Positions 1-5,528 of a stretch of 5,719 nucleotides of DNA are shown one piece after another. Below the pieces are notes generated by a model that worked only from the letters and a program-made list of their open reading frames with translations, was not told where the DNA came from and searched no databases. A program made the position numbers and the translations under genes. This DNA comes from Clostridiales bacterium UBA8960. Lineage in GTDB: Bacteria > Bacillota > Clostridia > Peptostreptococcales > Acidaminobacteraceae. The stretch covers positions 1 through 5,719 of the forward strand of contig DMYC01000222.1 in assembly GCA_003482695.1 (NCBI GenBank). The letters are read 5' to 3'. Position 1 is the first letter of the stretch. Every line of letters starts with the position of its first letter.

Positions 1-702
1 CATTTCTATTGAATACTTTCTTGTGACCGGCATAATCTCAGAACGCTCGCTTTCAAATGGGTTATGGAGCGAGATTGCAAGCGTTATTCCGAATTTTTCG
101 TCGGCGAGTTTACGAATTTCTGGTGCCAACCCACATGTTGATAATGTGATGTTCCTAATCGAAAGATTCAACCCGTCTTGATCCGTAGCCATTTTAATGA
201 ACTTTACAGTTTCATCATAATTATCAAGTGGTTCACCACTCCCCATCAAAACGACATTGTTCACCCTTTTGCCGGTCAAATTTTGAAGTGCATAAATTTG
301 ACCTAAATATTCACCTGCAGTAAGACTCCTAACGACTCCATTTATCGTGGATGCACAAAATGAACACTTCATTTTACAACCCACTTGAGTGGATATGCAC
401 ACGCTGTGTCCATGTTTGTATGTCATAAATACGGATTCTATCAAGTTGCCGTCCTTAAGTGCACCTAAAACTTTTATCGTGCCATCTCGGGCTTCATGTT
501 TTTCAACGATTCTATAATTATCAATAAAATAATGCTCTGCAAGTTTCACTCTGAGATTCGCAGGAATATTTTTCATTTCCTCAAATCCTGAAGCACCTTT
601 GGTAATCCACTCATAAACCTGCTTCCCTCTAAATGGTTTTTCACCGATCTTTGTCATGGCCTCAATCAATTGTGCCTGTGTCATGTTTCTTAAATCCTTC
701 AT
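1..702 (-). CDS. rlmN: RlmN, dual-specificity 23S rRNA (A2503-C2)/tRNA (A37-C2) methyltransferase, 3' end missing
   Basis: Radical-SAM enzyme that methylates C2 of A2503 in 23S rRNA and, in characterised members, of A37 in some tRNAs; cytoplasmic. The 234 residues present begin with the N-terminal helical domain (about 1-90, with GEKPFRGKQVYEWI near 20-33). The radical-SAM cluster motif CX3CX2C follows as C109, C113 and C116. Cys102, seven residues earlier in CISTQVGC, matches the methyl-carrying Cys118 of E. coli RlmN. MGSGEPLDNYD (153-163) is the SAM-binding GEP motif and SLHNP (211-215) is also typical. About 110 C-terminal residues, including the second catalytic cysteine, lie beyond the left edge. 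ATG at 702 is preferred because GGAG stands 6 bases upstream; an in-frame ATG at 714 would add only MELE and has no Shine-Dalgarno sequence. The related Cfr resistance methyltransferase is less likely, because the N-terminal helical region and the spacing of the motifs fit RlmN. Confidence 0.95.
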   Translation of the reverse strand, partial: MKDLRNMTQAQLIEAMTKIGEKPFRGKQVYEWITKGASGFEEMKNIPANLRVKLAEHYFIDNYRIVEKHEARDGTIKVLGALKDGNLIESVFMTYKHGHSVCISTQVGCKMKCSFCASTINGVVRSLTAGEYLGQIYALQNLTGKRVNNVVLMGSGEPLDNYDETVKFIKMATDQDGLNLSIRNITLSTCGLAPEIRKLADEKFGITLAISLHNPFESERSEIMPVTRKYSIEM

Positions 703-708
703 TTCTAA

Positions 709-712
709 CTCC
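709..712 (-). promoter_or_regulatory. rlmN ribosome binding site
   Basis: GGAG lies 6 bases before ATG 702. The G of the alternative ATG at 714-712 is its first base, so the site supports 702 over 714 as the start. Confidence 0.65.
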
Positions 713-720
713 ATTCAATG

Positions 721-750
721 TAGAAAAGCTACTGAAAAATCAGTAGCTTT
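721..750 (-). terminator. Hairpin terminator overlapping the PilZ gene stop codon
   Basis: A perfect 11-bp inverted repeat (725-735 with 740-750) encloses a 4-base loop. On the minus strand the stem ends in TTTT and is followed by CTA, so it has the form of an intrinsic terminator with a short U-tract. The stem begins inside the TAA stop codon of the PilZ gene. It ends about 22 bases before the rlmN start codon, leaving no room for a promoter in between, so it may be leaky or act as an attenuator for rlmN. On the plus strand there is no adjacent convergent gene for it to serve. Confidence 0.8.
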
Positions 751-1093
751 AAATCTTAGTCTCTTCTTCAAACTCATCGATGTAAATCGATAAAATATCC
801 GCAAGTCCTGTAAACTCACAGCCATATCTGTAGCCGCCCTCAACATCATCAACGCGCATAATCTTTAAAACACTATAAAAAAGCTTACCATTTCCTAGGT
901 CGATCTTGGCGTTAAAATAAAAATTCAATGGCAGAACTTCTTTGGCAATAAAGCCTATTCCACCTTTAGAGATGTCAATAATCTCTACAGGAAACTCCCT
1001 TTGACCCTTTATGACTTGCTCTTGATTATATACTTCGTCAATATTGATAACTGCATTATATAAAACTCTGTGGCTACGTCGACGTTCGCGCAT
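749..1093 (-). CDS. Single-domain PilZ protein, probable cyclic di-GMP receptor
   Basis: A 114-residue protein that is essentially one PilZ domain. The ligand-binding signatures are visible: the arginine cluster at the N-terminus (RERRRSHR, residues 2-9, giving RxxxR as R5/R9) and DxSxxG as D40-I-S42-K-G-G45. The β-barrel end motif YGCEF lies at 90-94. Family knowledge says these residues wrap dimeric c-di-GMP, so binding is a reasonable prediction. There is no signal peptide or membrane segment, so it should act in the cytoplasm. The output partner is not visible in the protein itself; stand-alone PilZ proteins usually act by binding another protein. The start is well supported by AGGAGG five bases upstream. 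The gene follows the RCC1-repeat gene by 48 bp and ends inside a terminator hairpin. The usual names (pilZ, ycgR, dgrA) are not justified here. Confidence 0.9.
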   Translation of the reverse strand: MRERRRSHRVLYNAVINIDEVYNQEQVIKGQREFPVEIIDISKGGIGFIAKEVLPLNFYFNAKIDLGNGKLFYSVLKIMRVDDVEGGYRYGCEFTGLADILSIYIDEFEEETKI

Positions 1094-1098
1094 AGTCT

Positions 1099-1104
1099 CC
1101 TCCT
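1099..1104 (-). promoter_or_regulatory. Strong ribosome binding site of the PilZ gene
   Basis: A perfect AGGAGG lies five bases before ATG 1093. It is the strongest Shine-Dalgarno sequence in the window and fixes the start. Confidence 0.85.
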
Positions 1105-1120
1105 ATCTCGGAATACAAGG

Positions 1121-1136
1121 TTATACTAGCATTATA
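1121..1136 (-). promoter_or_regulatory. Possible promoter -10 element(s) for the PilZ gene
   Basis: On the minus strand a perfect TATAAT (1136-1131) is followed by TATAAC (1126-1121). Both sit in the 48-bp gap between the RCC1-repeat gene and the PilZ gene, and GTATAA recurs with an 11-bp period. A start about 7 bases after TATAAT would give a leader of about 30 bases that includes the AGGAGG site. No good TTGACA-like box is seen 16-18 bp upstream (best is GGCTTA), so this is tentative. In AT-rich DNA such hexamers also occur by chance. Confidence 0.4.
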
Positions 1137-1141
1137 CATGA

Positions 1142-2791
1142 TTATTTTGCATTTAAGCCATCATTTTCCATGAAATCATTAAAATTTTCATACATTTTCT
1201 TCTTATCGTATCGTCCGCTTAAATCAGATACAATATATAAATCATGATTAACATCCATCAAGAAACATTTTTTTCCGTTATTTGCACTATTTATAATGTA
1301 ATTAATCCCTGGGATTTCTGTTGGATCAAAAATCGGTTTCATACCAGGACCATTGAAATTTCCCCATACCAAAGCTTTTCCCGTCTTGAGGATACATAAA
1401 ACCAACGATTCTTTAACGTCCAGCAATTCAACCTCTTTAACGCGCATCACTTCTGTAGGGAAATAGACTTCCGACTTCCCTTTGCTGCCTAGTTGACCGA
1501 AAGTATTATTGCCGCATCCAAAAACTTTACCAGATTCCGTGACGACTAATGAAAATTTGTCTCCTGCGTGAACGCTTTTTACATTTGAGTATAATGCGAC
1601 GCTTGGTTCACTAAGTGACCCTTTATAGCCCACAGCAAGTTGTCCACTTGAATTGTCTCCCCATACCATGACTGTGCCATCATACTTGAGTGCAAGCCCG
1701 AAATTGGCACCACATGCGATCTGCTTTACACCATCGATTTTCTCTAATTTAAAAGGGGTTGGTGAATCAGGAATATCTTCTCTCATCAACTGGCCTTCTG
1801 AATTGTCTCCCCAAACATACACGTTTCCTTCATAATCGAGCGCTGCCGCAAATTTTTTACCGGCAGAGATTTGTTTGATATTATGCAATCCCCATACGCT
1901 TGTAATCGTTTTTTGTGCATTCTTGTCTCCCGTCGCCAGTTCTCCATTTCTATTTGTACCTGCCGTACCAATAGAACCATCGTGGAATCGAAACACATTA
2001 AAACCCTCACCACAAGCGACTTCCATTACGCTATCATGCATGGAATTGTATTTAAGATCTGTGTAGGCGTTCAACGAACCTATGCCCAGTTGACCATTTT
2101 CATTTTTTCCCCTAGAAAGCACTTTTCCGTTGTTAAAAAGCATGAAAAAGGAGCCATCATATGCAGATAATGCCCTTATCCCTTTTTCTTCAACGACCTT
2201 AATTTCTTTTTCATAAAAATCGGACCAGTTGTTATGCTTGTCGCGAATTTTTAAACGAATCGTATACATGCCCGGCTCTTTAAATGTTGCGTACTTGTTC
2301 TCCCATTTTTTTTCTAGGATTTCATTATCTTCTGTTACACACCCGTTCGTATCATAAGTGATAAATGACGTCGTAGATATTTTATTCTCCGGTTTCATGG
2401 AAAAATGTGCGATCGGCTTTACTTTGCTTAGGTCATTTCTTCTCTGAAGCGTCAAATACGTGTAACTGCCATTGATATAAGAATCGCCACCAATTTCGTT
2501 GATGATTCGGTTCGCTTCACCCTCTGGAAGATGGCTCACAGTTAGAAATTTTCCATCAAGTGAAAGCGCATAACGCTTAGTACTTAACGTCGATGCATGC
2601 ACAACAAAAGGCAATAGCTTCCTGATATCTTTTGCATATTCCCCATGCTCATCTTTATATTCGCCAGCGGCGTTGAGAATCGCCTCATAATCTTTATATA
2701 CATCGATTGGTTTGTCCTGTTTCTCTTTCATGAGTATCGCCACTGCGCCAATCAAAGATCCTATTGTCACAACAAATCCTAAAAAGTTCAC
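1142..2791 (-). CDS. Membrane-anchored PKD-like / seven-RCC1-repeat β-propeller protein
   Basis: A 549-residue protein of unknown function. Residues 2-21 form one hydrophobic segment with no lipobox. Residues 28-115 form a stalk whose start (YEAILNAAGEYKDEHGEY) resembles the helix after the membrane segment in type IV pilin-like proteins. Residues about 125-200 look like a PKD/Ig-like domain, with GMYTIRLKIRD near its end. From about 205 there are RCC1-type repeats starting near 205, 255, 305, 355, 404, 454 and 496, with the signature GxNxxGQL clearest in repeats 1, 3, 4 and 5. Seven repeats of about 50 residues fit one complete seven-bladed propeller; the last is shorter and degenerate. The start is GTG, overlapping the folD stop as GTGA, with AGAGGGG seven bases upstream and an in-frame TAG just before it. 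An extracytoplasmic binding or scaffold role is likely for the family but not shown; lysines after the membrane segment make the topology uncertain. Confidence 0.85.
   Translation of the reverse strand: MNFLGFVVTIGSLIGAVAILMKEKQDKPIDVYKDYEAILNAAGEYKDEHGEYAKDIRKLLPFVVHASTLSTKRYALSLDGKFLTVSHLPEGEANRIINEIGGDSYINGSYTYLTLQRRNDLSKVKPIAHFSMKPENKISTTSFITYDTNGCVTEDNEILEKKWENKYATFKEPGMYTIRLKIRDKHNNWSDFYEKEIKVVEEKGIRALSAYDGSFFMLFNNGKVLSRGKNENGQLGIGSLNAYTDLKYNSMHDSVMEVACGEGFNVFRFHDGSIGTAGTNRNGELATGDKNAQKTITSVWGLHNIKQISAGKKFAAALDYEGNVYVWGDNSEGQLMREDIPDSPTPFKLEKIDGVKQIACGANFGLALKYDGTVMVWGDNSSGQLAVGYKGSLSEPSVALYSNVKSVHAGDKFSLVVTESGKVFGCGNNTFGQLGSKGKSEVYFPTEVMRVKEVELLDVKESLVLCILKTGKALVWGNFNGPGMKPIFDPTEIPGINYIINSANNGKKCFLMDVNHDLYIVSDLSGRYDKKKMYENFNDFMENDGLNAK
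1649..1813 (-). repeat. Exact 15-bp direct repeat in adjacent RCC1 repeats, 150 bp apart
   Basis: The 15 bases at 1649-1663 recur exactly at 1799-1813. The offset of 150 bp is one 50-residue RCC1 repeat. Both copies encode the WGDNS part of WGDNSxGQL in repeats 3 and 4. The flanking DNA is clearly diverged, so this is either an old tandem duplication or codon-level conservation of the motif. Confidence 0.7.
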
Positions 2792-3618
2792 TTTTGAGCC
2801 CCTCTAAAGTGTTCAATAACGTTTAATAACAACACGGCATTCGTAACGGGTCCCACACCTCCAGGTACAGGTGTAATCATATGCACGACATCTTTGATAT
2901 TTTCAAAATCAACATCGCCAACGAGTTTTCCATCGACTTCATTCATGCCAACATCGATCACAATCGCCTTTTCGCTGACCATGTCACGTGTCAAGAAGTT
3001 CGGAATCCCCACGGCCACGATGATGATGTCCGCTTTTCTGGTGTGGTCTGCCAAATCCACAGTTCTTGAGTGACAAATCGTAACCGTTGCATTATTTTGC
3101 ATCAGCATAACGGCTAACGGCTTGCCGACGATATTGCTGCGCCCGATCACGACGATATACTTGCCTTCCAAATCGATGTCCAACTCTTTAAAAATGGTTA
3201 TAACAGCGAGTGGTGTGCAAGGTCTAGTCGCCTTTTCGCCTTTGAACAAGCGGCCTGCATTCATTGGGTGAAAGCCATCAAGATCTTTTTCTGGTGCGAT
3301 CGTCATAATGACACGTTCTTCACTGATATGTTCTGGCAAAGGCATTTGAACCAAGATGCCATCCACTTCGTCATCATTATTCTTTTCAATTATCTTTTCT
3401 AGGAGCTCTTGTTCGCTGATCGTCACATCAAGACGTATCAAACTATAACCGAAGTCCACACTTTTACAAGTGCGTTCAATCATTCTAAGGTATGCTTCAG
3501 ATGACGGATTGTCCCCAAGCATAAATGCGACGACATTCGGTTTTCTATAACAATCCGAACAACAATTTCTTGCCTTGTCTTTTATCTTTTGAGCAATAAT
3601 CTTTCCATCGATAATCAT
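2788..3618 (-). CDS. folD: FolD family methylenetetrahydrofolate dehydrogenase (cyclohydrolase activity doubtful)
   Basis: Typical FolD enzymes oxidise 5,10-methylene-THF to methenyl-THF with NAD(P)+ and hydrolyse it to 10-formyl-THF, in the cytoplasm. At 276 residues this one is slightly shorter than usual. Family motifs are clear: Tyr43 in SSEAY; DGILVQMPLP (86-95) with Gln91; KDLDGFHPMN (111-120) with Asp114; PCTP (133-136); the nucleotide-binding GRSNIVGKPLA (159-169); CHSRT (182-186); and the end motif ITPVPGGVGPVT (248-259). The odd feature is residue 47, four after the conserved tyrosine: it is isoleucine, where E. coli FolD has Lys54, which is needed for cyclohydrolase activity. A CCxxC cluster (C19, C20, C23) is also unusual. 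ATG 3618 has GGAGG nine bases upstream. Transcription comes from the potD side through a hairpin; the next gene overlaps by 4 bp. Confidence 0.93.
   Translation of the reverse strand: MIIDGKIIAQKIKDKARNCCSDCYRKPNVVAFMLGDNPSSEAYLRMIERTCKSVDFGYSLIRLDVTISEQELLEKIIEKNNDDEVDGILVQMPLPEHISEERVIMTIAPEKDLDGFHPMNAGRLFKGEKATRPCTPLAVITIFKELDIDLEGKYIVVIGRSNIVGKPLAVMLMQNNATVTICHSRTVDLADHTRKADIIIVAVGIPNFLTRDMVSEKAIVIDVGMNEVDGKLVGDVDFENIKDVVHMITPVPGGVGPVTNAVLLLNVIEHFRGAQK
2799..2805 (-). promoter_or_regulatory. Ribosome binding site supporting the GTG start of the RCC1-repeat gene
   Basis: AGAGGGG lies seven bases before GTG 2791, inside the 3' end of folD. With an in-frame TAG just upstream and the GTGA overlap, it supports translational coupling to folD and the GTG start. 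The next in-frame methionine (residue 21) would remove the membrane segment. Confidence 0.7.
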
Positions 3619-3627
3619 AGGTTAACG

Positions 3628-3632
3628 CCTCC
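3628..3632 (-). promoter_or_regulatory. folD ribosome binding site
   Basis: GGAGG lies nine bases before ATG 3618. A TACAAT at 3639-3634 resembles a -10 box, but transcripts from it would begin at or after this site, so it is not a credible folD promoter. Confidence 0.75.
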
Positions 3633-3649
3633 AATTGTACAAAAAGAAC

Positions 3650-3677
3650 CATAAAAAGCCCACTGAACATGGGCTTT
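3650..3677 (-). terminator. Intrinsic terminator after potD
   Basis: An 8-bp perfect stem (3655-3662 with 3670-3677, arm AAAGCCCA) encloses a 7-base loop and is followed on the minus strand by a run of T. It begins about 20 bases after the potD stop codon, as expected for the end of the potBCD transcript. folD starts only about 30 bases past the T-run with no convincing promoter between, so some read-through is likely. Confidence 0.85.
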
Positions 3678-3697
3678 AAGTTGATGACATCACTAAA

Positions 3698-4735
3698 CTA
3701 CTTCGCTTTGATTTCTGTCCACACACGGTCGTATTCAGAAATAAAGACTCCGGGATCACTAAAAATTTCAAAGTTTTCTAGGAGTGAGGCATCTGGATAC
3801 GCATATGTTGTTCCTAAAAGTTCTGCATCGAGGAGCTTCAATGTCTCTGTATTACACGTTGCATAACCGACATAGTCAGCATTCATAAACCCGATGTCAG
3901 GGCGACATAAGAAATTGATAAATGCATGTGCTGCTTCGATATTTCCTGAACCTTTAGGAATGACAATATTATCAAACCACATGTTGGACCCTTCTTTTGG
4001 TAAAGCGTATTTAAAGTAGTCATATTCTTGTATGACAGCACTCGCCTCTCCAGACCAAACAACTGCCATAGCCGTTTCTTCACTGATTAGCATGTCTTTA
4101 ACGTTATCGCCAACGTACGCTAGCACTAAAGGCTTTTGCTCGATCAATGCTTCTTTTGCAGCTTCAAGCTCATCCAAATCTTTAGTATTCATAGAATACC
4201 CCAATTTTTTCAAAGCAACCATAATTGAGTCTCTTTGAGAATCGATCATCGTAAATTGTCCTTTGTATTTGCTATCCCATAGAACGTCCCACGAATCAAT
4301 TTCTTCTTCAATCAAATTGGTGTTGTAAATGATGCCTACTGTCCCCCAGAAATACGGCACAGAATAAGCATTTTGAGGATCAAAATTTAAACCTTTAAAA
4401 CGCGAGTCTATATTAGAATAATTCGGAATTTTGTTTAAGTCAATAGGCTCAACCAAATCTTCTTTAATCATCTTTTCAATCATATAATCTGATGGAATGG
4501 CGATGTCATATCTCGTGCCACCCTTCTTGATTTTAGTGTACATTTCTTCATTTGTCGCATAGGTTTCATAATTGATTTTTATGCCCGTTTCTTCTTCAAA
4601 CATTTTGAATATGTCTTCGTCGATGTAATCGCCCCAATTGTAAACATTCAAAACAACTTGATCTTTCTTGGCACAACCTACAAATAAAGTCGCGATCAAA
4701 GTAACAATAGCTAAAAATATAATGCTTCTTTTCAT
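3698..4735 (-). CDS. potD: PotD, spermidine/putrescine ABC transporter substrate-binding lipoprotein
   Basis: Extracellular polyamine-binding subunit that delivers spermidine or putrescine to the PotB/PotC channel. The N-terminus is a lipoprotein signal peptide ending in FVGC, so Cys21 should be lipidated and anchor the protein in the membrane. The mature part is a full-length periplasmic-binding-protein type II fold (345 residues). Residues matching the polyamine site of E. coli PotD are visible: NWGDY (W34, Y37), PSDY (Y84), DSQRD (165-169), VVWSGEA (W227), WFDN (W253, D255) and the Y288/Y291 region. The acidic residue equivalent to E. coli Glu171 is Asp169 here. Spermidine versus putrescine preference cannot be read from this. 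ATG 4735 has GGGAG six bases upstream. The gene follows potC by 19 bp and ends before a terminator. Confidence 0.95.
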   Translation of the reverse strand: MKRSIIFLAIVTLIATLFVGCAKKDQVVLNVYNWGDYIDEDIFKMFEEETGIKINYETYATNEEMYTKIKKGGTRYDIAIPSDYMIEKMIKEDLVEPIDLNKIPNYSNIDSRFKGLNFDPQNAYSVPYFWGTVGIIYNTNLIEEEIDSWDVLWDSKYKGQFTMIDSQRDSIMVALKKLGYSMNTKDLDELEAAKEALIEQKPLVLAYVGDNVKDMLISEETAMAVVWSGEASAVIQEYDYFKYALPKEGSNMWFDNIVIPKGSGNIEAAHAFINFLCRPDIGFMNADYVGYATCNTETLKLLDAELLGTTYAYPDASLLENFEIFSDPGVFISEYDRVWTEIKAK

Positions 4736-4754
4736 GTGATTCTCCCTTCATTTC

Positions 4755-5528
4755 TCAAATTTCTTCGATTTTAGTGCGTTTATTTATGATGATGAGCAAA
4801 ATGAGCACCGTTAAAAACATCAAGGTCGAAAGTGCATTGATCTCAGGCTTGATGCCTCTTCTCGCCATGGAATAAATGGCAATTGAGAGATTTGAAACGC
4901 CATTGCCCGTGTTGAAAAAACTGATGACAAAATCATCGATCGACAAGGTAAATGCAATTAACCCGCCTGTTATTACACCCGCTTTTATCTCGGGAAATAT
5001 CACTTTTCTAAATGCATACCAAGGTGTTGCACCTAAATCCAGCGCCGCTTCCAACATTTCTCCAGGCATCTGTTTGAGCTTTGGCAAAACGGATAGCACC
5101 ACATATGGGATACAGAATGTGACATGCGCGATGATCATGGTTAAAAGACCGAGCCTCATATTGATGGCCACAAACAAAGTCATGAGCGAAATACCTGTGA
5201 CGATGTCAGGGTTGAGTATCGGAATTGAGTTGATGTTCAAGATGATTCTCTGCTTCCATGATTTCATGTAGAATATTCCAAATGCTGCAAAGGTTCCAAT
5301 TACAGTGGATACGATCGCGGATATCACAGCTACAAGTACCGTGTAATAGAGCGATTTCATGATATAACTGTTCTGAAACAAACTTTGATACCAATCGAGC
5401 GTGAATCCTTCCCATTTTGCGGTCGACTTTGAGTCGTTAAATGAAAAGACCGCTAAAACGGCAATTGGCGCATAAAGAAACCCGAAAATCAACAATGTAT
5501 AAAAGCGTTTAATGAATCGATTCACCAT
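4755..5528 (-). CDS. potC: PotC, spermidine/putrescine ABC transporter permease
   Basis: Inner channel subunit of the polyamine importer, paired with PotB. The 257 residues show about six hydrophobic segments (near 10-30, 62-86, 100-122, 127-148, 183-205 and 232-249). The cytoplasmic EAA loop that contacts the ATPase PotA is intact: E160-A-A, then G166 and P179 (EAALDLGATPW and following). The stretch IAIYSMARRGIKPEINALST (216-235) is a hallmark of PotC rather than PotB. Length is normal for the family. The start ATG 5528 lies inside the end of potB (7-bp overlap), with GGGG seven bases upstream, which indicates translational coupling and equal production of the two permeases. Nothing unusual was seen. 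Confidence 0.95.
   Translation of the reverse strand: MVNRFIKRFYTLLIFGFLYAPIAVLAVFSFNDSKSTAKWEGFTLDWYQSLFQNSYIMKSLYYTVLVAVISAIVSTVIGTFAAFGIFYMKSWKQRIILNINSIPILNPDIVTGISLMTLFVAINMRLGLLTMIIAHVTFCIPYVVLSVLPKLKQMPGEMLEAALDLGATPWYAFRKVIFPEIKAGVITGGLIAFTLSIDDFVISFFNTGNGVSNLSIAIYSMARRGIKPEINALSTLMFLTVLILLIIINKRTKIEEI

Noticed and set aside
1..702. Cfr-type antibiotic resistance methyltransferase
   Set aside because: The N-terminal helical region and motif spacing fit housekeeping RlmN, and there is no mobile element nearby; the missing C-terminus leaves slight doubt.
1786..2013. 75-codon minus-strand open frame within the RCC1-repeat gene
   Set aside because: Out-of-frame overlap with the real gene; no motif in its translation.
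1871..2170. 99-codon plus-strand open frame inside the RCC1-repeat gene
   Set aside because: Antisense shadow of a gene with clear repeats; its translation is low-complexity and lacks recognisable motifs.
3634..3639. TACAAT as a folD -10 box
   Set aside because: No -35 match at proper spacing, and the start would fall at the ribosome binding site.
3682..3692. 11-base palindrome TGATGACATCA between potD and its terminator
   Set aside because: Loop of one base makes a hairpin impossible, arms are only 5 bp, and the location after the stop codon does not suit an operator for either neighbour.
3619..3697. Riboswitch (for example a THF or SAM aptamer) upstream of folD
   Set aside because: The 79-base gap holds only a simple 8-bp terminator hairpin; no multi-helix conserved core is visible.
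4876..5271. 131-codon open frame on the plus strand
   Set aside because: It lies entirely antisense within potC, has no family motif, and mirrors the codon pattern of a well-supported gene.
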